The notes: generated by a model not told the origin, from the letters alone. Positions 30,109 through 39,410 are shown, numbered from the stretch's first letter. The stretch is 64,000 bases of DNA from Staphylococcus sp. 17KM0847 (GCF_013463155.1 NZ_CP040781.1:1922001-1986000), one strand, 5' to 3'. Program-made: numbers and translations.

Positions 30109-30516
30109 TTGACTCAATTTAATTTGGTAAAAACTGAAGCAGATGCGATTAAAGCTGTTGATGCATTGTTAAATGATGGTTATAAGGAACATGAAATTAC
30201 AATTATTAGTAAAGACAAATTCGAAACAAATCGCTTCAACAATTCTGAAGTGAAACACAAATCCACAACAGGTACAGTCAGTGACAAATTTATGCGTTTC
30301 TTTATCGGAGAAGATCCTGAAGAAGCTGCATTTACACGATTTGATCTTGCTGACTCTGACAAAGCACACTTAAAAGAAGCAGTGGCAAACGGTGAGATTG
30401 CGATTCTCGTAAATACATTAACGCAACCTCAAACAGAAGTTTCAGAAACGAACAGCGCTTATCAACAACAAGAATTTAAACACCATCCATCAGAACATAA
30501 AGGCGACATTGAGTAG
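30109..30516 (+). CDS. General stress protein, YflT family
   Basis: A 135-residue protein of the heat-induced YflT/GsiB-neighbour type. The first 100 residues form the conserved domain (NLVKTEADAIKAVDALL, then GYKEHEITIIS near residue 30), followed by a hydrophilic Gln/Glu/His tail. I prefer the TTG at 30109, which has GGAGG 8 bases upstream; the ATG at 30094 has no site. Its promoter fits sigma-B, so it should rise in general stress and stationary phase. The molecular role of the family is unknown. It is a single-gene unit with a strong terminator. Confidence 0.8.
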   Translation: MTQFNLVKTEADAIKAVDALLNDGYKEHEITIISKDKFETNRFNNSEVKHKSTTGTVSDKFMRFFIGEDPEEAAFTRFDLADSDKAHLKEAVANGEIAILVNTLTQPQTEVSETNSAYQQQEFKHHPSEHKGDIE

Positions 30517-30534
30517 TTGCACTTGATTATCCTT

Positions 30535-30580
30535 AAATAAGACAAGAACCTTTTTATTATCAAGGTTCTTGTCTTATTTT
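30535..30580. terminator. Terminator after the YflT-like gene
   Basis: AAATAAGACAAGAACCTT pairs perfectly with AAGGTTCTTGTCTTATTT around a 9-base loop, with a T-rich tail. Confidence 0.9.
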
Positions 30581-30663
30581 CTTTTACATAAACAGCTATA
30601 TTTCCACAAATCTATCAGCAACAAGATATGTTATACTAAATGCAACAAAAGAGGTGATTGATT

Positions 30664-31338
30664 ATGGAAATGATTCAAATTAAGTCAATACACGATAAAT
30701 GGTATAAACCCGCATTAGATTTTTATAAAAACAAACTGAATCCACTCGTAACTGAGGATGAATCCGTTTTTGTTCAATCTTTGAAAACAGAAAAAACACA
30801 AAATGATTATGTTTTTCTTGTAGGTATTGAAGATAATCGTGTCGTTGGTTTTGCGACAGCACATTACGAAGCCACAACTAACGCTGGATTTATTATCTAC
30901 TTACTTGCTGAACCTGGCGAAAAATGCGAACACTATTTAGAACAAGTGCTTCAACACACTGAAGAACGTATTAACGATTTGGCCAACCAGCTACACGGCA
31001 GAAATGTGAACTTCTTTATGTTTGAATCTACATTTGAAACACCTGAAGTAGATGCACATACCGCAGATGACATCGCCTTTCGTAGACGTTTCTTAACTCA
31101 GCATGGTTTTGAAAAGCAAAGTCAAATCCCATATGTGCAACCGTCACTTGATCGTAATAGCAAACCTGTCCCACTCGATTTATATATCAAAGCAAATATT
31201 CCTTTAACTAAAGATATTTATGGTACAAGCGTAAAGTCTTGTTATATTTTGAAATACGTGTTTGCTAATCGTTTACCTCGTAAAATCATTTATCCATTAC
31301 TGATCAAAATGAATCTGCGTAAAAATCCTAACAACTAA
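30664..31338 (+). CDS. GNAT-like acetyltransferase
   Basis: A 224-residue protein with a GNAT-type core: the strand YVFLVGIEDNRVVGFAT near residue 48, an acidic linker and FRRRFLTQHGFEKQ near 135, which matches the last part of the acetyl-CoA fold. A basic C-terminal tail (NRLPRKIIYPLLIKMNLRK) follows. The ATG at 30664 has AGAGGTG upstream. The substrate is unknown. The gene stands alone. A GNAT call is made on pattern only and motif A is weak. Confidence 0.55.
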   Translation: MEMIQIKSIHDKWYKPALDFYKNKLNPLVTEDESVFVQSLKTEKTQNDYVFLVGIEDNRVVGFATAHYEATTNAGFIIYLLAEPGEKCEHYLEQVLQHTEERINDLANQLHGRNVNFFMFESTFETPEVDAHTADDIAFRRRFLTQHGFEKQSQIPYVQPSLDRNSKPVPLDLYIKANIPLTKDIYGTSVKSCYILKYVFANRLPRKIIYPLLIKMNLRKNPNN

Positions 31339-31450
31339 GTCCTTGAAAACAACACATAAAGCGACTACAATAAATGGTAAGTAAGTCTGACGGCTCACTG
31401 GACGCACACTGACAACCGTCTAAACAGATTGTAGAAAGGATTTAGGTCAT

Positions 31451-32050
31451 ATGTTAACAAAAGAATTCGCCCAAAAGTCTGGATTGAGTGAGAAGCAAGT
31501 ACGTAAAATTGTTCAGCATCTTGAAGAACGAGGCTATCACCTCAACAAAACAGAATATCGTGGACGTGAAGCAACAGATTTTAAGGAAGAAGATATTGAA
31601 CTGTTTCAAGAAATTGCTGAACGTGTAGGTCAAACAAATAGCTATGAATTAGCTTTTGAAGAACTTGAAAAAGAAAAAGACTTTTTACAAGTTATCGTAA
31701 AAGATAAGCCTGAACAGTTACCAGCAGACCAACAAATATCTAAACTCTTTAATGAATTACATAGTGAAATTAATCAAATGCGTGAAGAACGACAAATGCT
31801 AGGACAAATGGTATCTCAAGTTCATCAACAACAAGAAGAGCTTAAAGCACTGCATAACAAACTCGAGGCACAAATTCAGTCTAATAGCAGTTCTCTTGAT
31901 GCTTTAACAGAAGCACAAAAACACCAAACTGAGCAATTGGGTCATACACAAAAACATATTGAATCACAAATACAAGAACAAAAAGCTTTAGCTCACACAA
32001 TAGAACGCAATGAGAAAAAAGGATTTTTACAGCGTTTATTCGGGGGTTAA
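31451..32050 (+). CDS. HTH coiled-coil protein of unknown role
   Basis: A 199-residue protein that begins with a MerR-like helix-turn-helix (LTKEFAQKSGLSEKQVRK, then HLEERGYHL), followed by a long predicted coiled coil (about residues 85-185, rich in Gln/Glu/Leu) and the tail KKGFLQRLFGG. That architecture, a DNA-binding head with a coiled-coil body and a short amphipathic Phe/Leu-rich end, suggests an architectural or membrane-tethered DNA-binding protein. I cannot name a function. AGGAT lies upstream of the ATG. Small paired arms GACGG/CCGTC lie at 31389-31420 in the leader. Confidence 0.6.
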   Translation: MLTKEFAQKSGLSEKQVRKIVQHLEERGYHLNKTEYRGREATDFKEEDIELFQEIAERVGQTNSYELAFEELEKEKDFLQVIVKDKPEQLPADQQISKLFNELHSEINQMREERQMLGQMVSQVHQQQEELKALHNKLEAQIQSNSSSLDALTEAQKHQTEQLGHTQKHIESQIQEQKALAHTIERNEKKGFLQRLFGG

Positions 32051-32151
32051 GCCCTCTTGCTCCCTGCAATAAATAAGATTTAGAAGTTTTACGATGTAAA
32101 TGCCGAATCTTAATGCTTGAACCTCATGTCATGCATACGACATACGATATC

Positions 32152-32187
32152 AAAACGCCTCTGCATACTAATATGTAGAGGCGTTTT
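32152..32187. terminator. Bidirectional terminator
   Basis: AAAACGCCTCTGCATA pairs with TATGTAGAGGCGTTTT (one mismatch) with T-rich ends, about 100 bases after the coiled-coil gene. The remainder of 32051-32377 shows no gene. Confidence 0.85.
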
Positions 32188-32377
32188 ACATATCATGTGA
32201 GATCATCAAATGATATGTAGCATCCCGAATAAAAACTTATTTTTACAAAAGCTTTCATCGTTGATTAACTTATAACGCAATATTTCGATAACAACAATCA
32301 TGCAAGGGAACCATCAAAACCTTTATACCGATTATCGCAAAAAAATAAAAATAGGGCTTGATTTTATATAAACTTGC

Positions 32378-32406
32378 AATTATTCTTATAATAAAAGTCG
32401 GAATTA
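32378..32406 (+). promoter_or_regulatory. CymR-like box before tcyP
   Basis: The segment ends AATAAAAGTCGGAATTA, matching the 3' half of the CymR consensus (ATNGGAATT) and resembling the element before metN at 42138. CymR represses cystine uptake and sulfur genes in staphylococci when cysteine is plentiful. Confidence 0.45.
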
Positions 32407-32420
32407 AAGGAAGCGTATTT

Positions 32421-33815
32421 ATGATTACATTTTTAACTATACTTAATTTAATTATTTTTATTGCTGTGCTCGCTAGTTTATGGATCATGGCGAAAAAACA
32501 CGTTAAGTTCCCTAAACGTGTGTTTATTGCACTTGGCATGGGTATCTTGCTTGGTATTATCATGCAACTGATATATGGTGTCGACAATAAAATTACAACA
32601 CAAACAACGGAATGGACAGGTATTATCGGTAGTGGATATATTTCTTTACTACAAATGATTGTCATTCCTTTGGTTTTTGTTTCTATCATTGCGGCATTCA
32701 CTAAGATTGATATCGGCGAAAAATTTGCCAAAATGGGAAGTTACATCTTTATCTTTTTAATTGGAACGGTGGCAATTGCAGCGATTGTCGGTATTGTATA
32801 TGCAATGCTTTTCGGCTTAGATGCTTCAAGTATTGATTTAGGCCAAGCAGAAAACGCACGTAGCGCAGAAATTACAGATACAGCTAAAGAAATGACTGCT
32901 ACATCATTGCCTGCACAAATCCTAGAGTTATTACCTGCAAATCCATTCTTAGACTTCACAGGTGCACGTGCAACCTCTACCATTGCTGTTGTTATCTTTG
33001 CGGCATTTATTGGCTTTGCCTACTTACGTGTTGCACGCAAACAACCTGAAAATGGTTATGTATTAAAACGTGGTATTGATGCTGTTTATTCACTTGTAAT
33101 GGCTATCGTGACATTCGTATTACGTCTCACACCATATGGTATTTTAGCAATTATGATGAATACTGTTGCAACAAGTGACTTTGCAGCGATTTGGACTTTA
33201 GGTAAATTTGTTATTGCGTCCTATGCAGCGTTAATTACAATGTACCTCATTCATCTTATTATTTTAGCAATATTAGGTATCAACCCTATTCAATACATGA
33301 AAAAAACAGCAGAAGTATTGCTTTTTGCATTTACTTCTCGTTCAAGTGCGGGTACATTACCACTTAATATTCAAGCGCAAACAAATCGCCTAGGTGTACC
33401 TCAAGCAATCGCAAACTTCTCTGGCTCTTTTGGTCTATCTATCGGTCAAAATGGCTGTGCAGGAATTTATCCAGCTATGCTTGCAATTATGGTAGCACCC
33501 GTTGCTGGTGTCGACATCGACTTACAATTTATTGCTACACTTGTTATCGTTGTTGTACTAAGTTCATTTGGTGTAGCTGGTGTTGGTGGCGGTGCAACAT
33601 TTGCATCTATCCTTGTCCTCTCTGCGTTAAACTTACCTGTAGGACTTGCAGGGGTACTTATTTCTGTTGAGCCATTGATTGACATGGGACGAACTGCATT
33701 AAATGTTAATGACTCTATGTTAGCCGGTACCGGTACAGCCAAACTTACAAAACAGTTAGATGAAGAAACATTTAACAATAACAACTATAATGAGTTAACA
33801 ACGAATCACGCATAA
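32421..33815 (+). CDS. tcyP: L-cystine symporter TcyP, DAACS family
   Basis: A 464-residue dicarboxylate/amino-acid:cation symporter with about 8-9 membrane segments. Family marks are the Ser-rich hairpin FTSRSSAGTLPLN near residue 310, and QNGCAGIYPAM and GGGATFAS in the transport core. The closest kind is the cystine importer TcyP, as in S. aureus beside nfrA and ahpCF, the same neighbours as here. The ATG at 32421 has AAAGGA upstream; the longer frame has no site. The CymR-like box supports sulfur-controlled expression. Confidence 0.85.
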   Translation: MITFLTILNLIIFIAVLASLWIMAKKHVKFPKRVFIALGMGILLGIIMQLIYGVDNKITTQTTEWTGIIGSGYISLLQMIVIPLVFVSIIAAFTKIDIGEKFAKMGSYIFIFLIGTVAIAAIVGIVYAMLFGLDASSIDLGQAENARSAEITDTAKEMTATSLPAQILELLPANPFLDFTGARATSTIAVVIFAAFIGFAYLRVARKQPENGYVLKRGIDAVYSLVMAIVTFVLRLTPYGILAIMMNTVATSDFAAIWTLGKFVIASYAALITMYLIHLIILAILGINPIQYMKKTAEVLLFAFTSRSSAGTLPLNIQAQTNRLGVPQAIANFSGSFGLSIGQNGCAGIYPAMLAIMVAPVAGVDIDLQFIATLVIVVVLSSFGVAGVGGGATFASILVLSALNLPVGLAGVLISVEPLIDMGRTALNVNDSMLAGTGTAKLTKQLDEETFNNNNYNELTTNHA

Positions 33816-33833
33816 AATATAAAAAAGCATATG

Positions 33834-33897
33834 GAACGGTCAAGGGGGTCATAGTCCGTAAATTGCAGTGGACTATTAGGGCTTTCTATGTTCCGGT
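33834..33897. other. Structured element after tcyP
   Basis: ATAGTCC and GGACTAT form an inner stem and GGAAC/GTTCC a flanking one. There is no T run directly behind, so it is not a classic terminator. Confidence 0.4.
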
Positions 33898-33918
33898 GTA
33901 TATTATCTGAAACAAATT

Positions 33919-33966
33919 AAGAGCAGTACGAGTATTTGATAACATTCAAATGCTCATACTGCTCTT
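33919..33966. terminator. Bidirectional terminator between tcyP and nfrA
   Basis: AAGAGCAGTACGAGTATTTGA pairs with the matching TCAAATGCTCATACTGCTCTT arm around a 6-base loop, with mismatches at two positions. Confidence 0.85.
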
Positions 33967-33983
33967 GTTGTATCATCGATATG

Positions 33984-34739
33984 TTATTGCTTGTTAAAAC
34001 CTGATTGATGTAGCCAGTCCATCATTTCCACACGTTGTTTACTACTCATAAAACGGGTGATCTGTTCCGACCAAGTTTCTGTTCTTTTGCCATTTGTACG
34101 CTCATGATAATATTGTGAAACTATTTTATCATATTGTTCAATCTCTTGTTGTTGCTTTTCTTTATTCTTGTTGTAACTATCAATATGAAAGACATGAGAT
34201 AAAGGTAAGCGTGGTTTAGGTGTCCCATTCTCATCTTCTGAAGGTACACCGATTGCCATCCCAAATAATGGGAATGTATGCTCAGGTAAGTCTAAAATTT
34301 CACGTACACGTTGCACATCATTGCGTAAAGACCCTAAGTATACAATACCATAGCCCATATCTTCCGCTGCTAATGCTATGTTTTGTGCAACAAGCGAAGC
34401 ATCTACTGTACCTACTAACAAGCCTTCCGCAGATTCAAAGCTTCCTTCCATACTATGCGCTTGTTGTTCATTCACAATATTATGACGATAATAATCTATC
34501 ACAAAAACAAATAGATAACCATTTTCAACAACATAAGGCTGCCCTGATACTTCTTTAAGCGCTTCTTTTTTATTCATATCCTCTACACCAATAATAGAAG
34601 TCGTCTGCAAATAGCTTGATGTTGATGCCATCTGACCTGCTTCAACTAATTTTTCAATGATTTCACGACTTAAAGGTTCAGATTTAAATTGTCTTACCGA
34701 GTGATGTTGTTTAGCTAGCTCATATACATACTCTGACAT
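33984..34739 (-). CDS. nfrA: NADPH-dependent flavin oxidoreductase NfrA
   Basis: A 251-residue nitroreductase-family FMN enzyme. The N-terminal HHSVRQFKSEPLS holds the FMN-phosphate-binding residues, and GYGIVYLGSLRND near residue 150 is the second flavin-site segment. NfrA reduces nitro compounds and disulfides with NADPH and is induced by disulfide and oxidative stress. It lies with tcyP and ahpCF in a redox neighbourhood. It is monocistronic, and its ATG has a modest AAGGAGTG-like site. Confidence 0.88.
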   Translation of the reverse strand: MSEYVYELAKQHHSVRQFKSEPLSREIIEKLVEAGQMASTSSYLQTTSIIGVEDMNKKEALKEVSGQPYVVENGYLFVFVIDYYRHNIVNEQQAHSMEGSFESAEGLLVGTVDASLVAQNIALAAEDMGYGIVYLGSLRNDVQRVREILDLPEHTFPLFGMAIGVPSEDENGTPKPRLPLSHVFHIDSYNKNKEKQQQEIEQYDKIVSQYYHERTNGKRTETWSEQITRFMSSKQRVEMMDWLHQSGFNKQ

Positions 34740-34881
34740 CTTCTACACTCCTTAATTCTTTTTACTTAATACTAACAAACGCAACACTCAAGTGCATGCA
34801 TACTGTTTCTCAACTTGCATCTCATACCATTTAAAGTTATCATAATAATATCAATTTTCAGATAAAGGAGTGATTATTTCT

Positions 34882-35658
34882 ATGTCACAACAAGTAGAGC
34901 AACTTACCAACCAAGTCTATCAAGCTTACAATACAAAACAAGCGATTCCTTTTTTAAACCCACAAGCAGAGGTTGATGAAAAGCTTGGTTATAAGATACA
35001 AGACGCTTTGATTGATCGATTGAAATCCACTTATTCAACAGAAGTCGGTGGCTATAAAGTAAGTATGACAAGTGCGGAAACACAAGCTTATGCTAATACA
35101 CATGAACCAGCATACGGAACGTTACTCAAAAATGTCCTCAAATCTTCCGGAGATACTGTTAAACGCAATAATTTATTTGCACCACTTATCGAACCTGAAC
35201 TGGTCTTTATCCTAACAGCTGACTTACCTGCCGAAGCAAGTACAGAAGATATTTTAAACAATACACAATTAGCACCTGCTATTGAAATACCCGATGCACG
35301 TTACATGGATTGGTTTCCAAACTTTACGTTAGGAGATCTACTTGCTGATAATACTGCCACAGGTCTTGTCGTTGTAGGCGAACCTATCGCACAATTGACT
35401 TACGAACAACTAGAGCAAGTTACAATGGTGCTTAAACATGATCATCAAGAAATTAAAACAGGTGTAGCATCTGAAGTATTAGGTAACCCTGTCAAAGCAG
35501 TACAATGGCTTAACGACAAGTTGACTTCTCATGGTAAATCGTTAAAAAGGGGAGATGTCATCTCATCAGGAACATTCATTCCCCCTATTAAAGCTGAACA
35601 AGGGACTTACTCTGTCAGCTATCATAACGTGGGAACAGTTAGTGTAACATTCGAATAA
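34882..35658 (+). CDS. 2-keto-4-pentenoate hydratase-family protein (fumarylacetoacetate hydrolase fold)
   Basis: A 258-residue protein of the FAH superfamily. Metal-binding acidic residues are probably in LIEPELVFIL (near residue 103) and PAIEIPDARYMDW (near 137), and a GD(I/V)ISSG motif lies near 232. Family members hydrate or decarboxylate 2-oxo-enoic acids in aromatic or amino-acid catabolism. The ATG at 34882 is chosen with AAGGAG 11 bases upstream; the GTG at 34870 overlaps that site. No other degradation genes are nearby, so the true substrate is uncertain. Confidence 0.78.
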   Translation: MSQQVEQLTNQVYQAYNTKQAIPFLNPQAEVDEKLGYKIQDALIDRLKSTYSTEVGGYKVSMTSAETQAYANTHEPAYGTLLKNVLKSSGDTVKRNNLFAPLIEPELVFILTADLPAEASTEDILNNTQLAPAIEIPDARYMDWFPNFTLGDLLADNTATGLVVVGEPIAQLTYEQLEQVTMVLKHDHQEIKTGVASEVLGNPVKAVQWLNDKLTSHGKSLKRGDVISSGTFIPPIKAEQGTYSVSYHNVGTVSVTFE

Positions 35659-35723
35659 TTTATCATATACACAACTAGTAAGTACTCAGAGTAAAATTAT
35701 ACTGATATCTTTAGACAAGGTAG

Positions 35724-35760
35724 GACAGAAATCTTTTGGGATATTTTAAGATTTCTGTCT
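35724..35760 (+). terminator. Terminator after the hydratase gene
   Basis: GACAGAAATCTT pairs perfectly with AAGATTTCTGTC around a 12-base loop, then a T-rich tail. Confidence 0.85.
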
Positions 35761-35909
35761 TATCTTTTATTTTCTTCCCTTCCTATGATTTTCAGTAAAG
35801 GTGCATTTAATTGAGAATTCACAATAAACAATGCTATGATAAATATATGGATGATAACGATAATTCATTAAAAAGCAGTGTGCTTCTATGATGAATTTAC
35901 GCATTTTTT

Positions 35910-35940
35910 ACAGTAATGTTAAATTATTTAACCTTACTGT
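35910..35940. other. Hairpin immediately upstream of the ahpC promoter
   Basis: ACAGTAATGTTAAAT and ATTTAACCTTACTGT form a nearly complete stem. It directly abuts the -35 element, so it may be an operator-like palindrome or a terminator shielding the promoter. Confidence 0.4.
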
Positions 35941-35969
35941 TTGACGTTTTTATCGTTACATGCCATAAT
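35941..35969 (+). promoter_or_regulatory. ahpCF promoter
   Basis: TTGACG at 35941-35946 and CATAAT at 35964-35969 with exactly 17 bases between them form a good sigma-A promoter. Transcription would start near 35976. Confidence 0.7.
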
Positions 35970-35980
35970 AACACTTGAGA

Positions 35981-35995
35981 TTAGAATTATTATTA
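35981..35995 (+). promoter_or_regulatory. PerR-like box at the ahpC start site
   Basis: TTAGAATTATTATTA matches the PerR consensus TTATAATNATTATAA at all but positions 4 and 14. It lies just downstream of the expected start of transcription, where binding would block ahpCF until peroxide inactivates PerR. Confidence 0.65.
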
Positions 35996-36075
35996 AAAAA
36001 GAATTATGATAAACAAGAGTGTTATCCATTCTAATCTAATAATAATAAACATATATTTCTAGGAGGCTATCTATT

Positions 36076-36645
36076 ATGTCATTAATCGGTAAACAAATTG
36101 AAGAATTTTCAGCACAAGCATACAATGCAAAAACAGACGAATTTGTCGAAGTAACACATGAAGATTTAAAAGGTAACTGGAGCGTTGTTGTATTCTATCC
36201 AGCAGACTTCTCATTCGTATGTCCAACTGAATTACAAGATGTACAAAGCCAATATGAAAAGTTACAAGAACTTGGCGCAAATGTATTCTCTGTATCAACA
36301 GATACACATTTCGTACACAAAGCTTGGCATGACCACTCAGATGCAATTAGCACTTTAAAATACACAATGATTGGTGACCCATCACAAACAATTACACGTC
36401 AATTTGATGTATTAGATGAAGAATTAGGTCTTGCACAACGTGGTACGTTCATTGTAGACCCAGATGGTGTTGTTCAAGCTGCAGAAATCAACGCTGACGG
36501 TATCGGTCGTGATGCAAGCACACTCGTACACAAAATTAAAGCTGCACAATATGTTCGCCAAAATCCAGGTGAAGTTTGCCCAGCTAAATGGGAAGAAGGC
36601 GGCGAAACATTGACTCCAGGTTTAGACTTGGTAGGTAAAATTTAA
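36076..36645 (+). CDS. ahpC: Alkyl hydroperoxide reductase subunit C (peroxiredoxin)
   Basis: A typical 2-Cys peroxiredoxin of 189 residues that reduces H2O2, organic hydroperoxides and peroxynitrite. The peroxidatic Cys is C49 in DFSFVCPTE and the resolving Cys is C168 in [14 protein letters not shown] lies upstream of the ATG. It lies 14 bases before its reductase, ahpF, in one operon under the promoter and PerR-like site described at 35941-35995. Codon use looks optimised, as expected for an abundant protein. Confidence 0.97.
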   Translation: MSLIGKQIEEFSAQAYNAKTDEFVEVTHEDLKGNWSVVVFYPADFSFVCPTELQDVQSQYEKLQELGANVFSVSTDTHFVHKAWHDHSDAISTLKYTMIGDPSQTITRQFDVLDEELGLAQRGTFIVDPDGVVQAAEINADGIGRDASTLVHKIKAAQYVRQNPGEVCPAKWEEGGETLTPGLDLVGKI

Positions 36646-36659
36646 GGAGGTTTCACTGA

Positions 36660-38183
36660 ATGCTAGATCAAGGGTTAAAGAATCAACTTTCACAACTTCT
36701 TGATTTGATGGAAGGTGACGTTGTATTCAAAGTAAGCACAGGTACTGATGAAACATCTCAAAAGATGTCAGACCTCGTCAATGAAGTTGCAGAAATGTCA
36801 CCGCGCATTACAGTAGAACAAACTGAATTAAAACGTTCACCTAGCTTTAGTGTGAACAGACCTGGAGAGAACACTGGCATTACCTTTGCCGGTGTTCCTC
36901 TTGGTCATGAGTTTAATTCTTTTGTTCTTGCACTTTTACAAGTTAGTGGACGTGCACCTAAAGAAGAACAGTCTGTAATTGATCAAATCAAAGGTATTAA
37001 TGACACACTTCACTTCGAAACATTCGTAAGTCTGACATGTCAAAAATGCCCTGACGTAGTTCAAGCACTTAACTTAATGAGCGTAATCAATCCTAATATC
37101 ACACATACAATGATTGATGGCGCTGTCTTTAAAGAAGAGGCTGAAGACATCATGGCTGTACCATCTATTTTCTTAAATGGCGAACAGTTTGGTAGTGGAC
37201 GTATGACTGTTACAGATATTTTGAGTGAACTTGGGCAAGGGCCAGATGCTTCTGAATTTGAAGATAAAGGTTTATTCGATGTTTTAGTTGTAGGGGGTGG
37301 ACCTGCAAGTGCAAGTTCAGCAATTTATGCTGCACGTAAAGGTCTGCATACTGGTATTGTTGCTGATCGTATCGGAGGTCAAGTCAACGATACACAAGAT
37401 ATCGAAAACTTAATCAGCGTGAAAAAAACAACAGGTACAACATTGGCGACAAACCTTGAAGAACATATTAAAGATTATAATATTGATGTCATGAAAGGTG
37501 TATTAGCAGAGTCATTGAACAAAACGGATGACCATATTGAGATCACATTAAATAACGGTGCAACACTTCGCACGAAAACACTAATCGTTTCAACAGGTGC
37601 ACGTTGGAGACAACTCGGTGTACCGGGTGAACAAGAATTCGCAAATAAAGGTGTTGCATATTGCCCTCACTGTGATGGTCCTCTCTTCGAAGATAAAGAT
37701 GTTGCCGTTGTAGGTGGCGGTAACTCTGGTGTTGAAGCTGCAATTGACTTAGCAGGTATTTGTAAGAGCGTAACATTACTCGAATTCGGTGCTGAGATGC
37801 GTGCCGATAAAGTCCTTCAAGAGCGCCTACACTCATTATCTAACACAACAGTAATTACGAATGCCGCTACAAAAGAAATTACAGGTGATGACCGTGTGAC
37901 AGGTTTAACATATGAAGATATGCAATCCAACGTGCAAAAACAACTTGATTTAGATGGTGTATTTGTTCAAATCGGTCTTTCTCCTAATACAGAGTGGCTT
38001 GGCGATACAGTTTCACGCAATAAAATGGGTGAAATCGAAGTAGATCGCTTAGGTGCAACAAATGTACCCGGTATTTTTGCAGCGGGTGACTGTACAGATC
38101 AACGTTATAAACAAATTATTATTTCAATGGGGTCAGGCGCAACAGCTGCATTGTCTGCTTTTGACTACCTTATTCGCAATTAA
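36660..38183 (+). CDS. ahpF: Alkyl hydroperoxide reductase subunit F
   Basis: A 507-residue flavoprotein that passes electrons from NADH to AhpC. The N-terminal thioredoxin-like domain holds the CxxC TCQKCPD near residue 128. The FAD-binding GGGPASASSAIYAAR lies near 215, the second redox CxxC in YCPHCDG near 338, and the NAD site GGGNSGVEAAID just after. AAGGAGG precedes the ATG. The strong terminator at 38221 ends the operon. Confidence 0.96.
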   Translation: MLDQGLKNQLSQLLDLMEGDVVFKVSTGTDETSQKMSDLVNEVAEMSPRITVEQTELKRSPSFSVNRPGENTGITFAGVPLGHEFNSFVLALLQVSGRAPKEEQSVIDQIKGINDTLHFETFVSLTCQKCPDVVQALNLMSVINPNITHTMIDGAVFKEEAEDIMAVPSIFLNGEQFGSGRMTVTDILSELGQGPDASEFEDKGLFDVLVVGGGPASASSAIYAARKGLHTGIVADRIGGQVNDTQDIENLISVKKTTGTTLATNLEEHIKDYNIDVMKGVLAESLNKTDDHIEITLNNGATLRTKTLIVSTGARWRQLGVPGEQEFANKGVAYCPHCDGPLFEDKDVAVVGGGNSGVEAAIDLAGICKSVTLLEFGAEMRADKVLQERLHSLSNTTVITNAATKEITGDDRVTGLTYEDMQSNVQKQLDLDGVFVQIGLSPNTEWLGDTVSRNKMGEIEVDRLGATNVPGIFAAGDCTDQRYKQIIISMGSGATAALSAFDYLIRN

Positions 38184-38220
38184 AAACGGTGAACAAAGGA
38201 TAATGCTTCCCTATTGATAA

Positions 38221-38268
38221 GGAGCGTTATAGAAAGCTTTTTGAAAAAGGTGCTTTCTATAACGCTCC
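38221..38268. terminator. Terminator of ahpCF, dispersed-palindrome family
   Basis: GGAGCGTTATAGAAAGC pairs perfectly with GCTTTCTATAACGCTCC around a T/A loop, then ATTTTTAA. It also faces the convergent DUF1002 gene. Confidence 0.92.
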
Positions 38269-38287
38269 ATTTTTAATATTGATCCAT

Positions 38288-39238
38288 TTATAAAAATGAA
38301 ATGAGCCAATGCCATAACTTCGTGAAGAATGAGACAATACCATCCCAAAGCCTTTGTAAGAAATTTCTCGTTTCCTCATTATCCAATTGTTTCAATGCTT
38401 CTAGCTTATCTCCTGCTTGTTTTTGAATTGTATCTTTTAATTCAGCCGCCTGTTTTTGAAATGCTTCTGGATCTTGATTTAAAACATCTGACTGCGATAC
38501 ATTGATCATAATATTTTGAATCATAGCTACTTCATTATTACTTAAAATGTTGTTCAATCCTTTTTCATGTAACGTTTGATTCACAATATTATTTACTGTC
38601 ATCTCATTAATTTGTTGATTTGATGCCTTAGCTTCTGCAATTTGTGCTTTCATATCCGCAATTGCTTCATTCAATGCTTCATCCGAATAACCTTCTTTAT
38701 TTTCATTATTTTCACTAATGCGTGCTAGATCATTCATTTCTACATTGGCATTTTGAATATCTTCACTATTTAATGTATGACCTTGTGCTTCATATGCTTT
38801 ATAAATACCAATTAATGCACCCTCACCCGTCACTTGATCAATTGATGCAATTTTTATCGTTGCATCTTGAATACCAGATGTAATTGCTGCATTCATATAT
38901 TGTGCTTTTGTAATACGTGTAATATTTTCTGGTGTTTTGATTTCAACATCTACCCCACGCCCAAAGCGTTTAGGTTCTATCAGTGCACTTGAGTGAATAT
39001 AGTCGTATTCTGTTCCCGTATAACGCACAACATCTGTATTGGTAACTTTGTATGTTGTCGTACGATTACTGACACCAAGCTTATCTTTTGTTTCTTCCAG
39101 CTGACGCTCATTTAGATCTGCACCTTGTAAAAATATTTCTTCTTTCGGTTTGAATTCATTTGCTGCATGCGCATTTTGAACCACTCCAGCAAACAATAAT
39201 GTTGCTACTGCACTGCTGATTAATACTTTTTTATACAT
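38288..39238 (-). CDS. Secreted DUF1002 protein (YpuA-like)
   Basis: A 316-residue protein with a clear signal peptide (MYKKVLISSAVATLLFAG, cleavage near AHA-ANE) and a DUF1002 body: RTTTYKVTNTDVVRYTGT and GVDVEIKTPENITRIT near residues 58-110, and KIASIDQVTGEGALIGIYKA near 148. The last 25 residues (RLWDGIVSFFTKLWHWLISFL) form a Trp-rich hydrophobic segment that could be a membrane anchor. The function of the family is unknown. It is a single gene with GGAAGTG upstream of the ATG. Confidence 0.85.
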   Translation of the reverse strand: MYKKVLISSAVATLLFAGVVQNAHAANEFKPKEEIFLQGADLNERQLEETKDKLGVSNRTTTYKVTNTDVVRYTGTEYDYIHSSALIEPKRFGRGVDVEIKTPENITRITKAQYMNAAITSGIQDATIKIASIDQVTGEGALIGIYKAYEAQGHTLNSEDIQNANVEMNDLARISENNENKEGYSDEALNEAIADMKAQIAEAKASNQQINEMTVNNIVNQTLHEKGLNNILSNNEVAMIQNIMINVSQSDVLNQDPEAFQKQAAELKDTIQKQAGDKLEALKQLDNEETRNFLQRLWDGIVSFFTKLWHWLISFL

Positions 39239-39410
39239 ACATTCACTTCCTTTTCTATCCCTTACTGTTTTATTTTACCATGCATTCCAAAATAGCGTAT
39301 CAAACCTAAGACGCACAGTAAATACTGCAATAGTGTATTCACAAAATACACTTCTATGTGCTATACTCTTTTTAATTCTTACTAAAAAACTAAGAAATAG
39401 GAGGCATTTT

